Origin: an uncultured Alphaproteobacteria bacterium
GTDB taxonomy: Bacteria; Pseudomonadota; Alphaproteobacteria; MPNO01; UBA2964
NCBI GenBank assembly: GCA_943787225.1
Contig: CALSLP010000004.1
Span: 62,001-126,000, forward strand
DNA length: 64,000 bases
Direction of reading: 5' to 3'
Shown: positions 21,425 through 31,883 of the stretch, one piece after another
Layout: every line of letters starts with the position of its first letter
How positions within the stretch are numbered: position 1 is the first letter of the stretch
Notes under the pieces: model-generated
Databases searched by the model: none
What the model was told of the DNA's origin: nothing
The model's input: the letters and a program-made list of their open reading frames with translations, nothing else
Position numbers and translations under genes: made by a program

Positions 21425-22209
21425 AGAGAAATATCTCCTTTGGCAATTGCCAATGACAACGCGACAATCGGGGCTGCCCCCAAAAATCCGTCCATTCTGT
21501 CCAAAAGACCTCCATGTCCTGGTATTAAATTACCGGTATCTTTGGCTCCGAACCTACGTTTAACAACAGACACGCCAAGATCTCCCAACTGTGCAAGAAC
21601 AGCTGTGCCCCCGCCAATGATTGCTAACACAAAGATGCTACCGATTTCCGTCCAGTAAGACCAGATACCGCTCCACAACGCCGCTCCGAGTATGCCCCCC
21701 GCTAAACCCGCCCAGGTTTTATTGGGGCTAATCGATGGGGCTAATTTAGGACCACCAAAAAACCGGCCGGTAAAGAGAGCACAAATATCCGTCATCCAGA
21801 CAGCCAACATCAACCATACAACAAACAGAAAGCCGCTTAAGTCTTCGGCCCTTAGCCAAACCAGCGCGATACCTGAACATCCAACGGAGATTACCCCCGA
21901 AACTATCCAGACACTGGACACAGCTGTCTGACGTCTCGCCAGAAGCCAAACCAGAATGACACCGACAAACAAGATCGTCACAGCCCACGGTACAGCCAAT
22001 ACAAATGTCGTAATGATTGCGGTTATTACAATGCCAACAGCGAAACAACCAAGACTGCCAATACTACCGGCGTTGGTCAGTTGTCGCCATTCGCCTGTCA
22101 TGATTCCCATGGCGAGCACGGCAAAACAAACGAAATAAAGACCGCCTAGATAAACTATGCCCAGAACAATGGGAGCCAAGATAAGTGCGGACAAAACACG
22201 GGATTTCAC
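21415..22209 (-). CDS. cdsA: phosphatidate cytidylyltransferase
   Basis: Integral membrane enzyme making CDP-diacylglycerol from phosphatidate and CTP. The 264 residues form about eight hydrophobic spans. The C-terminal signature is present as [33 protein letters not shown] in pieces: [24 protein letters not shown] and LLDRMDG (about 205-245). [18 protein letters not shown] precedes it. The start is GTG at 22209. Its place between uppS and dxr is the usual one in proteobacteria. Confidence 0.95.
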   Translation of the reverse strand: MKSRVLSALILAPIVLGIVYLGGLYFVCFAVLAMGIMTGEWRQLTNAGSIGSLGCFAVGIVITAIITTFVLAVPWAVTILFVGVILVWLLARRQTAVSSVWIVSGVISVGCSGIALVWLRAEDLSGFLFVVWLMLAVWMTDICALFTGRFFGGPKLAPSISPNKTWAGLAGGILGAALWSGIWSYWTEIGSIFVLAIIGGGTAVLAQLGDLGVSVVKRRFGAKDTGNLIPGHGGLLDRMDGFLGAAPIVALSLAIAKGDISLWS

Positions 22210-22220
22210 AACTAAATGCT

Positions 22221-22955
22221 TTAACCCGTAGCGCCGTAGCGTCGCTCACGTCGATGATATTCCATTATGGCGTCCCGAAGATCATCCCGGGAAAAGTCTG
22301 GCCATAATGTATCGACAAAAACGAGTTCAGCATATGCCACCTGCCAAAGCAAAAAGTTACTAATGCGTTTCTCGCCGCTGGTTCGGATGACGAGATCAGG
22401 ATCTGGCATTCCTGCTGTTTCCAAGTGTTTGGTAAACACAGATTCATCAATCGCGGAAACCTCCAACTCGCCTGCTGCGACTTGTCTGGCAACGCTTTGA
22501 GCCGCCGCCGTAATTTCCTGACGTGCTCCATAGCTGAGAGCAACAACAAAATTTAGATTCGTATTATTTTTTGTCTGTTCTTCAGCTTCTTCAATCAGCG
22601 AAACAATATCATCTGCCAGCAAGGACCTGTGGCCAATAAAACGCATCCTAACGCCTTGCTGATCGAGCTCTTTGATTTCCTGGCGCAGATAGAGGCGCAA
22701 CAATCCCATGAGAGAGCTAATTTCAGCGGCTGGCCGTTTCCAATTTTCGATAGAGAATCCGTATAGCGTCAAATACTCAACACCGAGGGCAATACTACCC
22801 TTTACGACCTCTCTCACCGTCTCCATTCCGCGACGGTGGCCTTCTATCCTAGGACGACCACGGCCCTTGGCCCACCGCCCATTCCCATCCATGATAATTC
22901 CAACATGAACTGGAGGCGGGGGTGCCGTTTCCCGTAATGATGAAGCCGGCTTCAT
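22221..22955 (-). CDS. uppS: isoprenyl transferase / undecaprenyl diphosphate synthase
   Basis: Cis-prenyltransferase that elongates FPP with IPP to the C55 carrier lipid used for peptidoglycan and O-antigen. The 244 residues carry GIIMDGNGRWAK with catalytic Asp23, GHRRGMETVREVV, LTLYGFSIENWKRP, and the C-terminal PDLVIRTSGEKRISNFLLWQ and WPDF. It starts 5 nt after the frr stop and ends 12 nt before cdsA. Confidence 0.96.
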   Translation of the reverse strand: MKPASSLRETAPPPPVHVGIIMDGNGRWAKGRGRPRIEGHRRGMETVREVVKGSIALGVEYLTLYGFSIENWKRPAAEISSLMGLLRLYLRQEIKELDQQGVRMRFIGHRSLLADDIVSLIEEAEEQTKNNTNLNFVVALSYGARQEITAAAQSVARQVAAGELEVSAIDESVFTKHLETAGMPDPDLVIRTSGEKRISNFLLWQVAYAELVFVDTLWPDFSRDDLRDAIMEYHRRERRYGATG

Positions 22956-22959
22956 GACA

Positions 22960-23517
22960 TCATACCTGCATTATCTCTGTTTCTTTTGATGCCAATGCTT
23001 CGTCAATTTGCTTGATAAACCCGTCGGTAAGTTTTTGCAGATCATCTCCCCAGGCTCGTTGTTCATCCTGTGAAATTTCTCCGTCTTTCTCCTGCCGTTT
23101 CAGCTTATCCATGCCGTCTCGGCGAATATTACGCACAGCGACCCGCCCCTGCTCGCAATACTTATGAGCAATTTTTGTCAACTCGATCCGCCGCTCTTCA
23201 CTAAGCTGGGGAATCGGGACCCGGATTGAATTTCCGTCTTTTGACGGATTTAAACCAAGCCCGGAATCACGAATAGCTTTTTCGACAGAGGCAACCAGTC
23301 CTTGATCCCATACCTGTACGGAAATCATTCGGGAATCAGTGACATTAACTGTTCCAACCTGGTTCATCGGCATACTCGAGCCATAAGCGTCTACCATTAT
23401 GGGCTCTAAAAGAGCAGATGAAGCACGACCTGTTCTAAGGCCACCAAATTCGCCCATCAATACGTCAATAGCACCCTGCATTCGACGCTTAATATCATTA
23501 AGATCCGGATCAGCCAT
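22960..23517 (-). CDS. frr: ribosome recycling factor
   Basis: Works with EF-G to split post-termination ribosomes. At 185 residues it has the family length. Recognisable segments are [43 protein letters not shown] and [13 protein letters not shown], together with the helical [23 protein letters not shown]. It is 3 nt downstream of pyrH, in the standard tsf-pyrH-frr order. Confidence 0.97.
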   Translation of the reverse strand: MADPDLNDIKRRMQGAIDVLMGEFGGLRTGRASSALLEPIMVDAYGSSMPMNQVGTVNVTDSRMISVQVWDQGLVASVEKAIRDSGLGLNPSKDGNSIRVPIPQLSEERRIELTKIAHKYCEQGRVAVRNIRRDGMDKLKRQEKDGEISQDEQRAWGDDLQKLTDGFIKQIDEALASKETEIMQV

Positions 23518-23520
23518 TTT

Positions 23521-24255
23521 TCATCCATCCTTACGTATAACCGTAAAACGACCCTGCCCTTTTGCGACATTCGCAAATTCGCCTGAACTGTGAAGCGAAA
23601 ATACAAGAATCGGAATTTCATTTTCACGTGACAACGATATCGCAGAGGCGTCCATCACCTTTAAATCCTGCGTCAGTACATCGTGATAACTTAGACTATC
23701 GTAACGAACAGCATCAGCAACTTTATGCGGATCTGCCGAATAGACACCATCCACCTGGGTTCCCTTGAAAAGGGCATCGCAGCCCATCTCAACAGCTCTT
23801 AGCGCAGCAGCAGTATCAGTCGTGAAATAGGGACTGCCGGTTCCTGCCGCAAAGATAACGACCCGACCTTTCTCCATATGCCTATTCGCCCTTCGGCGAA
23901 TATAAGGCTCACAGACTGTCGACATTGGAATTGCAGATTGAACCCGGGTATGGACACCGATGCGCTCTAAAGCACCTTGCATTGCTAACGCGTTAATCAC
24001 GGTAGCAAGCATCCCCATATAATCAGCTGTACCTCGCTCCAAGCCTTGACTTGCAGCCTCAATACCTCTGAAAATATTGCCTCCGCCAATGACCAGGCAT
24101 ACTTCGCAGCCAAGGTCTAAAACACTTTTTACCTCGCCGGCAATCCGGCCGACCGTTTCCGTCTCCAAGCCAAATTCGCCGTCACCCATCAAGGCTTCGC
24201 CAGAAAGTTTTAGTAATACCCGACGATATTTTAGGTCTTCTGACACCGCGTTCAT
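23521..24255 (-). CDS. pyrH: UMP kinase
   Basis: Amino-acid-kinase-fold enzyme that phosphorylates UMP to UDP. It is 244 residues long. Motifs are [14 protein letters not shown] (ATP phosphate binding), [49 protein letters not shown], and [13 protein letters not shown]. It is followed directly by frr and lies 55 nt from tsf. Confidence 0.97.
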   Translation of the reverse strand: MNAVSEDLKYRRVLLKLSGEALMGDGEFGLETETVGRIAGEVKSVLDLGCEVCLVIGGGNIFRGIEAASQGLERGTADYMGMLATVINALAMQGALERIGVHTRVQSAIPMSTVCEPYIRRRANRHMEKGRVVIFAAGTGSPYFTTDTAAALRAVEMGCDALFKGTQVDGVYSADPHKVADAVRYDSLSYHDVLTQDLKVMDASAISLSRENEIPILVFSLHSSGEFANVAKGQGRFTVIRKDG

Positions 24256-24310
24256 TGACTGCCCCGTGACAAGGTAATGATTTTTAAACTATCTCGAAAT
24301 TTTGAGGTCT

Positions 24311-25234
24311 TTACCCTTGCACCGCGGCCGCGACTTCTGCCGCAAAATCATTTTCTTCTTTCTCAACGCCTTCGCCGAGCACATATCGAACAAAGCCTTT
24401 AAGGGCGACAGGAGCGCCTGCATCTTTTCCGGCTTGCTCCAAGGTTTTCGAAATCTTTGATTCACCATCAATTACCGAAACCTGCTCAAGAAGAACTGTC
24501 TCTTCATAGAATTTGCGAAGACGTCCTTCGACCATTTTTGCGATAATTTCATCCGGCTTACCGGAGTCTTTGGCCTGGTCCGTTAAAATCGTGCGTTCCC
24601 GTTCCAGTTCAGCCGCATCGACCTCATCAACTGTAGCCCAACGCGGCGAGGCTGCAGCAACATGCATCGCGAGCTGCTTTCCAACACCGTCCAAGACAGC
24701 AACATCGCCGGTGGATTCCAGAGCAACTAGAACCGCAATTCTGCCTAAACCAGGAGCCGTTGCATTATGAACATAACTACTCACAACACCGCTAGACACG
24801 GAAAGAGATTGAGCCCGTCTCAGGTTCATGTTCTCGCCAATCGTTGCGATCAGATTCGTCAAGGTTTCTTGAACTGTCGAACCGTTACCAAAATCAGCAT
24901 TCAAAATTGCATCGGTATCTTCGCCCTTATCGAGTGCGATCCCGGAGACAGTCGAAACAAACGTCTGAAACTCTGCGTTTCTAGAAACAAAATCAGTCTC
25001 GGCGTTAACTTCGATAGCCGCACCAGCGCTGCCTGAAGCACTAACCGCTACAAGACCTTCAGCAGCAACTCTGCTCGCCTTTTTCGCTGCAGCCGCTAAG
25101 CCCGATTTACGCAACCAATCGACTGCAGCCTCTATGTCACCATCGGTTTCCGAAAGAGCCTTTTTGCAATCCATCATGCCTGCGCCAGTTTTTTCGCGCA
25201 GGTCCTTAACCAGCGAAGCCGTAATCTGTGCCAT
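24311..25234 (-). CDS. tsf: elongation factor Ts
   Basis: Guanine-nucleotide exchange factor for EF-Tu. The 307 residues have the N-terminal UBA-like domain with [18 protein letters not shown] and the conserved [12 protein letters not shown] segment (about 75-86). The C-terminal part has HVAAASPRW and [10 protein letters not shown]. It is co-transcribed with rpsB, separated by 44 nt. Confidence 0.97.
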   Translation of the reverse strand: MAQITASLVKDLREKTGAGMMDCKKALSETDGDIEAAVDWLRKSGLAAAAKKASRVAAEGLVAVSASGSAGAAIEVNAETDFVSRNAEFQTFVSTVSGIALDKGEDTDAILNADFGNGSTVQETLTNLIATIGENMNLRRAQSLSVSSGVVSSYVHNATAPGLGRIAVLVALESTGDVAVLDGVGKQLAMHVAAASPRWATVDEVDAAELERERTILTDQAKDSGKPDEIIAKMVEGRLRKFYEETVLLEQVSVIDGESKISKTLEQAGKDAGAPVALKGFVRYVLGEGVEKEENDFAAEVAAAVQG

Positions 25235-25278
25235 GACGTCGTCCTTGAATTAAGTAAAAATCGTTAAAAACTTCACTA

Positions 25279-26088
25279 CTAGCTTGCAGTAGCTTGACCT
25301 TCTTCAACAGCTGGCGCTTCAGCCGCCGCTTCTGCAGCAGGAACTTCATCAGCTGCTGGCAAATCTACTTCCGCACCAAGATCGGTTCCCGCAGCAATCG
25401 CTTCCTGCTGAAGACCATCAAGCACCGCATCTGCGATCAATCCGCAATAGAGCGCAATCGACCGAAGAGCGTCATCATTACCGGGAATGGGGTAGGTAAT
25501 TCCAGCAGGGCTGCAATTGCTATCAAGCACAGCAATCACCGGAATACCCAGCTTTTGAGCTTCTTTGATCGCAATACTTTCCTTATTGGTATCGATAACA
25601 AAGAGAATATCAGGCAATCCGCCCATCTCTTTAATACCACCAAGGGCCCGTTCAAGCTTATCGCGATCACGGGTCCGCATCAGAAGTTCTTTCTTCGTCA
25701 GGCCAACATCTTCCTGGGTAAGCAGCTCATCATATTCGCGCAGGCGCCGGATCGAAGCCGTAATCGTCCGCCAGTTCGTCAGCATACCGCCGAGCCAACG
25801 ATGGTCGACATAGTATTGACCACATCTCTTGGCAGCGTCGGCAATTTGCTCACTCGCCTGGCGCTTGGTTCCAACGAAGAGAACCCGGCCACCACCACTT
25901 ACGACGTCACGCGCGGCCTGAAGGGCGGCGTGAAGCATCGGTACGCTTTGGCGAAGGTCCAGAATGTGAATACCATTCCGAACCCCGTAAATGTACGGAG
26001 CCATCTTGGGGTTCCAGCGTCTGGTGTGATGTCCGAAATGAACGCCTGCTTCAAGCAATTGGCGCATAGAAAACGTAGGCAAAGCCAT
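25279..26088 (-). CDS. rpsB: 30S ribosomal protein S2
   Basis: Small-subunit ribosomal protein. Signature segments are [20 protein letters not shown] and [15 protein letters not shown] near the N-terminus, then [12 protein letters not shown] and [20 protein letters not shown]. The 269 residues include an Ala/Glu-rich C-terminal tail (about 240-269), longer than in E. coli. The start follows GGAG and AAGGA sequences. It opens the long minus-strand block down to lpxB. The 213-nt gap up to dnaE must hold its promoter and leader; I recognise no specific leader motif there. Confidence 0.97.
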   Translation of the reverse strand: MALPTFSMRQLLEAGVHFGHHTRRWNPKMAPYIYGVRNGIHILDLRQSVPMLHAALQAARDVVSGGGRVLFVGTKRQASEQIADAAKRCGQYYVDHRWLGGMLTNWRTITASIRRLREYDELLTQEDVGLTKKELLMRTRDRDKLERALGGIKEMGGLPDILFVIDTNKESIAIKEAQKLGIPVIAVLDSNCSPAGITYPIPGNDDALRSIALYCGLIADAVLDGLQQEAIAAGTDLGAEVDLPAADEVPAAEAAAEAPAVEEGQATAS

Positions 26089-26301
26089 TATAAAATCCTT
26101 TTCTCCGGTTGGTGCGTCCGCGGTACAAGTTCGACCAGATTTTTTTCTGATTCAAACACCGGAACAACGACTCCTATGTAGGATGGAGCCGTCGCAAGAC
26201 CGCGTGCGGGTTAAAGTAGACGCTTGATAGACCTTAGCGCAGCGAAATTCAAGCGAATTTGCTTAAAAATCAAACCCATGAGGATCAACCAAGCAAATTA
26301 A

Positions 26302-29300
26302 TCAGATGTCTCGGAGCTCCACGACGCCAGGAACAGATTCGACCGCCGACCTCATATCAGCAGAAATGAGATAATTACCCGGCAACGCCAATTCGACAGA
26401 CTGCTGTTGGTCGATGTTCAGGACCAATCTCACTTGCCCGCGCCCTTTTTTTCCGCCATCGAGTGCTTGTTTGAGCGCACCCAGACTATCTTCACTATCT
26501 AAATGAACTTTGAGCCCAGCCCCTGATCTAGCTACTGCCTGGTCCAAATCCGACACGCCTACGGCATTCAGTTTGATTTCGTCTCCATCAGCTCTAGCCT
26601 CACAAGCAACCAGTAAGGGTTTACCAGAATCAAGCAGCTCCCTACTTGCGGCGAGAACGTCAGAAAACATAACAACTTCAAAAGCGCCTTCGAGGCTTGA
26701 AAACTTAATAAAAGCGAACCGGTTCCCTTTCGCTGACGTTCGCTCACGTTTGTCTTCCACAATACCGGCGAGTTTTGGACGACTCCCTGCGGACGCAACG
26801 GTCAATGAGTTAAACGGGACAACGCCCAGCCGATTGAGCGTACTCCCGTATGAATCAAGCGGGTGCGCTGAAAGAAAGAAGCCGACCGCACCTGCTTCTT
26901 CCTCCAACCTCTCCATCTTCCGCCAATCATCAACTTCTGGAAGAGACTGTTGCTGCAATACCTTGAGCCCTGAATCGCCACCAAACAGGTTGACTTGATT
27001 ATCTTCACGCTCTCGTTCAGCGGCATTCGCCGTTTTCAAAATTACATCGATACCTTCCAGGAGTTTTCGTCGATTTAGATCTAGGCATTCAAAGGCTCCC
27101 GCCCGAACCAGATTTTCCAGTTGCCGCTTATTGGCAACCTTACCACCCACTCTTTCAGCGAAATCCCATATATCCTGGAACGGCCCATTTGCTTGCCGCT
27201 CTTCCACCAAAGCGTCCATGGCCTGAATTCCGACATTCTTCACAGCGCCCAGCGCATAGCGGATAGCGCCCTTTTCTCCATCCTTCAGCGGCTGTCGAAC
27301 CGAAAACGCACTAATGGATTCGTTAATATCCGGTGGCAAAAGTTCGAATTCAAGATTTCTGATCTCGTCTTTAAAGATCTTGAGCTTATCGGTATTGCCC
27401 ATATCAAGAGTCATAGAGGCCGCTATAAACTCGACCGGGTAATTGGCCTTTAACCACGCCGTTTGATACGCAACGAGCGCGTATGCCGCCGCATGAGATT
27501 TGTTGAACCCGTAGCCGGCGAATTTATCGACCTGATCAAAAATCTGCGCCGCTTGTGCACCGTCAACGCCTCGCGATTTTGCGCCTTCAACAAAAATATT
27601 CCGCTGCGCATCCATCTCCGACTTGATTTTTTTACCCATCGCGCGCCGCAGAAGGTCCGCGCTGCCAAGCGTAAAGCCAGACAGCACCTGGGCGATCTGC
27701 ATGACCTGTTCCTGATAGATCATGACGCCAAACGTTTCGGTCAAAATACCTTCAAGGTCAGGATGCAGATAATCCGGCTCTTCCTCACCATGTTTACAAG
27801 CGATATAGCGTGGAATGTTATCCATCGGCCCAGGACGATATAAGGCAACGAGCGCGATGATGTCTTCAAAACAGTCAGGCTTCATCTGGCGCAGGACATC
27901 TCGCATGCCCGTACTTTCAAGCTGGAACACGCCAACCGTCTCGCCCTTACCCAGCATTTCAAAAGTTTTTTCGTCTTCAAATGGTAATGAAGCGAGATCA
28001 AGAGTAACGCCGCCTTCTTTTATGAGAGCAACGGCCTTATCCAAAACCGTTAGTGTTTTAAGGCCAAGAAAGTCGAACTTTACCAAACCGGCGGCTTCGG
28101 CATACTTCATGGAAAACTGCGTCGCCGCCATATCAGACCGCGGGTCCCGATACATCGGGACAAACTCATCCAATGGCTGATCACCGATGACCACACCGGC
28201 AGCATGCGTAGATGCATGCCGATAAAGGCCTTCAAGTTTAAGACCAATATCGAGCAAACGGGCGACCTGCTCATCGTCATCCCTCAGACGCCGCAACTCA
28301 GGTTCTACATCGAGAGCCTCCTGCAATGTCGGAGGATGGGCTGGGTTGAACGGGATCAGTTTACAAATGCGGTCGACATAACCATAGGGCATGCCCAAAA
28401 CGCGCCCAACATCACGCAGGACAGCACGGGCCTGTAATTTTCCAAACGTAATGATTTGGGCCACGCGGTCTTTGCCGTATTTTTCCTGAACGTAATGAAT
28501 AACCTCATCACGCCGATCCTGACAAAAGTCGATATCAAAATCAGGCATCGATACCCGCTCGGGATTAAGAAATCTCTCAAACAAAAGTCCAAATTTCAGC
28601 GGGTCCAAATCTGTAATCGTCAAAGCCCATGCGACAACAGACCCTGCGCCCGAACCACGACCCGGTCCAACGGGAATACCATGGTTTTTTGACCACTGAA
28701 TAAAATCCGCAACGATCAGGAAATATCCTGGAAATCCCATTTCCAGGATCACACCAAGTTCAAAATCAAGACGGTCAAGATATGGCTTTGCCTCTTCGCC
28801 ATCGATACCCAAAGCCTCCAGACGTTTCGCCAGCCCCTCCTCCGACTCTGTCCGCAATTGTTCAGCTTCACTGCGATTATCTAATGTCGGGAATGCAGGC
28901 AATATCGGCGCATGCTCTTCCGGCATGAAGGAACATCGCTGCGCAATCACCACAGTGTTCGAAATAGCTTCAGGAATATCCGAAAAGGCTTCCTGCATTT
29001 CCTTTTGCGACCGAAAACCATGCAGCGGGGTCAACCGGCGTCGATCTTCCTGATCGATATGCGCGCTATCAGCAATACAGAGGAGCGCATCATGTGCCTC
29101 GAACATGGATTCATCTGAGAAGTGACAATCGTTCGTCGCAACAACCGGCAGGTCGTGCGCATACGCCATGTCGATCAATGCTCCGTCGATCAGATCTTGT
29201 TGCGGCTGACCGTGCCTGAGCAATTCAATATAAAGCCGGTCAGAAAACAGCGCCTTTAGCTTTTCAGCCATCAGATCGGCCGTCGCACCCTGCCCGTCAG

Positions 29301-29766
29301 CCAGTAACTTCCCCAACGCGCCAGCTGGTCCGCCTGTCAGGGCGATAATGCCGTCTGTAAAACCTGAGAGATCGGAAAACTTTATGTGTGCTTTTTCATC
29401 TGGCGGCGTTTCCAGGAACGAGCGGCTGACAAGTTTTACGAGATTGCGATAACCCTGTTGGTTTTGCGCCAGCAAAACTAACGTATCAAACGATGGTTTT
29501 TGGACGTTGGCACGATGGCTGGATTTACCACCACAATCGTCTGGCCGATCAACCAGAAGCTGGCACCCGATTATGGGCTGCAATCCTGCCTTACTGGCCG
29601 CAATAGAAAACTCCAATGCCCCGAAAAGGTTTCCGGTATCCGTCAGCGCCACAGCCGGCATCTTATGCTGTTTGCAGAGCTCCAGCAGATTGGGGATTTT
29701 GATCGCCCCTTCGGATAGCGAATAGGCGGAATGAACACGAAGATGGATAAAGTCAGGCTGTTTCAT
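26302..29766 (-). CDS. dnaE: DNA polymerase III subunit alpha (DnaE1)
   Basis: Catalytic subunit of the replicative polymerase. The 1154 residues run PHP domain (FIHLRVHSAYSLSEGAIK at the start), palm with MPDFDIDFCQDRR carrying two catalytic Asp residues, and GPGRGSGAGS. Next come the fingers, with RRAMGKKIKSEMD and GYGFNKSHAAAYA, then the helix-hairpin-helix and the OB domain near residue 990. The length and context (with lolD, lolC and proS) fit the replicative DnaE1, not the SOS-linked DnaE2/ImuC. A DnaA box and a start-proximal hairpin lie upstream. Confidence 0.97.
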   Translation of the reverse strand: MKQPDFIHLRVHSAYSLSEGAIKIPNLLELCKQHKMPAVALTDTGNLFGALEFSIAASKAGLQPIIGCQLLVDRPDDCGGKSSHRANVQKPSFDTLVLLAQNQQGYRNLVKLVSRSFLETPPDEKAHIKFSDLSGFTDGIIALTGGPAGALGKLLADGQGATADLMAEKLKALFSDRLYIELLRHGQPQQDLIDGALIDMAYAHDLPVVATNDCHFSDESMFEAHDALLCIADSAHIDQEDRRRLTPLHGFRSQKEMQEAFSDIPEAISNTVVIAQRCSFMPEEHAPILPAFPTLDNRSEAEQLRTESEEGLAKRLEALGIDGEEAKPYLDRLDFELGVILEMGFPGYFLIVADFIQWSKNHGIPVGPGRGSGAGSVVAWALTITDLDPLKFGLLFERFLNPERVSMPDFDIDFCQDRRDEVIHYVQEKYGKDRVAQIITFGKLQARAVLRDVGRVLGMPYGYVDRICKLIPFNPAHPPTLQEALDVEPELRRLRDDDEQVARLLDIGLKLEGLYRHASTHAAGVVIGDQPLDEFVPMYRDPRSDMAATQFSMKYAEAAGLVKFDFLGLKTLTVLDKAVALIKEGGVTLDLASLPFEDEKTFEMLGKGETVGVFQLESTGMRDVLRQMKPDCFEDIIALVALYRPGPMDNIPRYIACKHGEEEPDYLHPDLEGILTETFGVMIYQEQVMQIAQVLSGFTLGSADLLRRAMGKKIKSEMDAQRNIFVEGAKSRGVDGAQAAQIFDQVDKFAGYGFNKSHAAAYALVAYQTAWLKANYPVEFIAASMTLDMGNTDKLKIFKDEIRNLEFELLPPDINESISAFSVRQPLKDGEKGAIRYALGAVKNVGIQAMDALVEERQANGPFQDIWDFAERVGGKVANKRQLENLVRAGAFECLDLNRRKLLEGIDVILKTANAAEREREDNQVNLFGGDSGLKVLQQQSLPEVDDWRKMERLEEEAGAVGFFLSAHPLDSYGSTLNRLGVVPFNSLTVASAGSRPKLAGIVEDKRERTSAKGNRFAFIKFSSLEGAFEVVMFSDVLAASRELLDSGKPLLVACEARADGDEIKLNAVGVSDLDQAVARSGAGLKVHLDSEDSLGALKQALDGGKKGRGQVRLVLNIDQQQSVELALPGNYLISADMRSAVESVPGVVELRDI

Positions 29767-29787
29767 ATCCTATTGATTCCATAGGAT
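29767..29787 (-). other. 7-bp inverted repeat directly before the dnaE start codon
   Basis: ATCCTAT and ATAGGAT are perfectly complementary with a 7-nt spacer, and the repeat ends directly against the dnaE ATG. In the mRNA this would fold a hairpin that includes the AGGA next to the start. It may affect translation initiation; that is inference. Confidence 0.4.
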
Positions 29788-29841
29788 CGCTTTGCTGTCA
29801 TTAGAACAAACCACGAATTGCGCTATATAAAGTGTTTGACA

Positions 29842-29877
29842 GAGAAGAAATCCACATTATCTTGTGGATAACTTCTC
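29842..29877 (-). promoter_or_regulatory. DnaA box within an inverted repeat upstream of dnaE
   Basis: The minus strand carries a perfect DnaA box TTATCCACA (plus positions 29863-29871). It forms one arm of an inverted repeat: GAAGAAATCCACA-like left arm, 6-nt spacer, TGTGGAT right arm, with outer GAGAAG/CTTCTC pairs. The left arm, AAATCCACA (29848-29856), is a two-mismatch box in the opposite orientation. It lies about 100 bp before the dnaE start, in the 174-nt gap after lolD. No U run follows, so it is not an ordinary terminator. Confidence 0.5.
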
Positions 29878-29940
29878 CGTAAATTATTGAAATAACACAA
29901 TTTTTATACGGAAGAACGAATCGCTAACAAAATAGCGCGT

Positions 29941-30624
29941 TCAGACCTCGACCAAGACACCATCCCGCAAGGTCATCACACGGTCCATGCGCCGTGCAAG
30001 ATCCATATTATGGGTCGCAATGAGCGCCGAAACCTTCAATTGACGAACAACATTCAACATCACGTCAAAAATGATCGACGCAGTTCCTTCATCAAGATTG
30101 CCGGTCGGTTCGTCAGCCAACAAAACCCGGGGCTGGTTGGCTAACGCCCGTACAATAGCAACCCTTTGCTGCTCGCCTCCCGACAACTCTGATGGCCGAT
30201 GGGACAGTCTTTCGGCCAGCCCGACATCCGTCAGTAACTCAATGGCGCGTTTGCGCGCTGCCGATTTCGCGATACCGGCAATCATCTGAGGTAATATTAC
30301 ATTCTCAACAGCAGAGAATTCAGGGAGCAAATGATGGAATTGATAAACAAACCCGACACCGGTTTGTCGAATGATCGTACGGGCTGAATCGTCCATTGCG
30401 GTGCAATCCTGGCCATCTAGAATAACCTTCCCGCTCGTCGGTTGCTCCAATAACCCAGCAATATGAAGTAACGTAGATTTGCCGGTACCGGATGGTCCAA
30501 CCAATGCCGTAATTTCGCCCGCCGCCAGCGATAGAGAAACACCCCGCAGAATTTCCAGTCGCCCGGTTCCCTGTTTAAAGGAACGTTCGACAGAATCGAG
30601 CTGCAGCGAGATGTGGTCACTCAT
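29941..30624 (-). CDS. lolD: lipoprotein-releasing ABC transporter ATP-binding protein LolD
   Basis: ATPase of the LolCDE complex, which extracts lipoproteins from the inner membrane for transfer to LolA. The 227 residues contain Walker A GPSGTGKST (43-51), the Q-loop region GVGFVYQFHHLLPEFSAVEN, the ABC signature LSGGEQQRVAIVRAL, Walker B VLLADEPTGNLD and the switch His in ATHNMDLA. It overlaps the lolC/E gene by 8 nt. MacB-type ATPases are similar, but the neighbour settles the role. Confidence 0.94.
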   Translation of the reverse strand: MSDHISLQLDSVERSFKQGTGRLEILRGVSLSLAAGEITALVGPSGTGKSTLLHIAGLLEQPTSGKVILDGQDCTAMDDSARTIIRQTGVGFVYQFHHLLPEFSAVENVILPQMIAGIAKSAARKRAIELLTDVGLAERLSHRPSELSGGEQQRVAIVRALANQPRVLLADEPTGNLDEGTASIIFDVMLNVVRQLKVSALIATHNMDLARRMDRVMTLRDGVLVEV

Positions 30625-31870
30625 ATCGTAACGCTTCTACAGGATCGAGCTTCGCCGCTCTCCATGATGGATAAATTGTCGCGAGGAATGATAGTCCAAG
30701 AGCCATCCCCGTAACTGTTGCAACTTCCACAGGATCTACCTTGGCTGGCAACTGAGACAGGAAATAAATCTCAGCCTGAAATAATTTACTATCTGTCAGT
30801 GTCTGCAGCCATTGGCGGATCGTTTCAATGTTGAGCGAAAATGCCAAACCTAACAAGAACCCAGCGGTTGTTCCAATAACGCCAACAGCCATTCCCGACA
30901 GCAAAAATATTCGCATGATCATGCCGCGGGTTGCCCCCATCGTCCGAAGAATGGCGATGTCCCGCCCCTTATCATTCACCATCATGATCAGGCCTGAAAT
31001 TACATTAAAGGCCGCAACGACGATGATCAGTGTCAGGATCAAAAACATCACATTTCGTTCCACCTGGATGGCATTAAAGAAACTGGCATTAGTCCTTTGC
31101 CAATCCAAAATGCGTACGGGCACACCAGCCTTTTTAGCAATTTGCGATCTGGTTGCCTTAACGAGGTCGGGGCTCGTCAGCATAACTTCCAGGTTTGATA
31201 TCTTCCCTGTTCCCGTCTTAAAGAAAGATCGTGCCGCGTTTAACGTCGTAAACAGGAACGAGCTGTCATACTCGTACATCCCAATTTCAAAAATGGCACG
31301 AACACGAAAACTTTTTAAACGCGGAACCGAACCAAACGCCGTAACACGGCTGCTTGGAGCGATCAGCGTTATCTTGCCTCCGACGGATAACCCATAGCGT
31401 TCCGCGAAACGGTTACCGATAACGATATCACTATCATTTTTAAAATTTTGGAGATTGCCTCGAACGATATTTTTTCGCAGCGCAGGGTGATTTCTAATAT
31501 CAACGGGACGTATTCCTCGGACCAATGCCCCGCTTGCTTTCCCCCGGACCGTTGCCATTGCCTGGCCTTCGATAATTGGAGTCACACGAACAACGCCATC
31601 AACACTGCGTAATCGCTTCGCGACGGCATCGAAGTCTTTAAGTCCATCACCGAATGGGGCTGATACCCCCAAATGACCATTCAACCCTAAAATACGTCCC
31701 ATAAGTTCGGCTCGAAACCCATTCATCACCGCCATCACTATGATCAGAGTAGCGACACCCAGACCAATGCCAGCCAGAGAAAACCCTGCAATGACCGAAA
31801 TGAATCCTTCGCGGCGCCGGGCGCGCAAATATCGGCTCGCGACAGTTCGTTCAAAAGCTGAAAATATCAT
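30617..31870 (-). CDS. lolC: lipoprotein-releasing ABC transporter permease LolC/LolE
   Basis: Membrane subunit of the lipoprotein sorting transporter. The 417 residues have the family layout: one N-terminal span with FISVIAGFSLAGIGLGVATLIIVMAVMNGF, a large periplasmic domain (about 50-260) and three C-terminal spans (FtsX/MacB fold) ending WRAAKLDPVEALRYE. Only one such permease gene is present, so it probably acts as a homodimer as in many non-enteric bacteria. It lies 14 nt after proS. Confidence 0.93.
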   Translation of the reverse strand: MIFSAFERTVASRYLRARRREGFISVIAGFSLAGIGLGVATLIIVMAVMNGFRAELMGRILGLNGHLGVSAPFGDGLKDFDAVAKRLRSVDGVVRVTPIIEGQAMATVRGKASGALVRGIRPVDIRNHPALRKNIVRGNLQNFKNDSDIVIGNRFAERYGLSVGGKITLIAPSSRVTAFGSVPRLKSFRVRAIFEIGMYEYDSSFLFTTLNAARSFFKTGTGKISNLEVMLTSPDLVKATRSQIAKKAGVPVRILDWQRTNASFFNAIQVERNVMFLILTLIIVVAAFNVISGLIMMVNDKGRDIAILRTMGATRGMIMRIFLLSGMAVGVIGTTAGFLLGLAFSLNIETIRQWLQTLTDSKLFQAEIYFLSQLPAKVDPVEVATVTGMALGLSFLATIYPSWRAAKLDPVEALRYE

Positions 31871-31883
31871 CGATAAATGCCTA

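Noticed and set aside
25294..26181. 295-codon open frame on the plus strand opposite rpsB
   Set aside because: It is the antisense of a certain ribosomal protein gene; there is no domain and no Shine-Dalgarno, and it runs through the rpsB leader.
29804..29818. GAAC-N7-GAAT, a near LexA box upstream of dnaE
   Set aside because: It has one mismatch in a core half-site, and dnaE1 is not an SOS gene in the class. A match of this quality is likely by chance.
30828..31397. 189-codon open frame opposite the lolC/E gene
   Set aside because: Mirror frame of a well-supported permease; low-complexity composition and no family signature.
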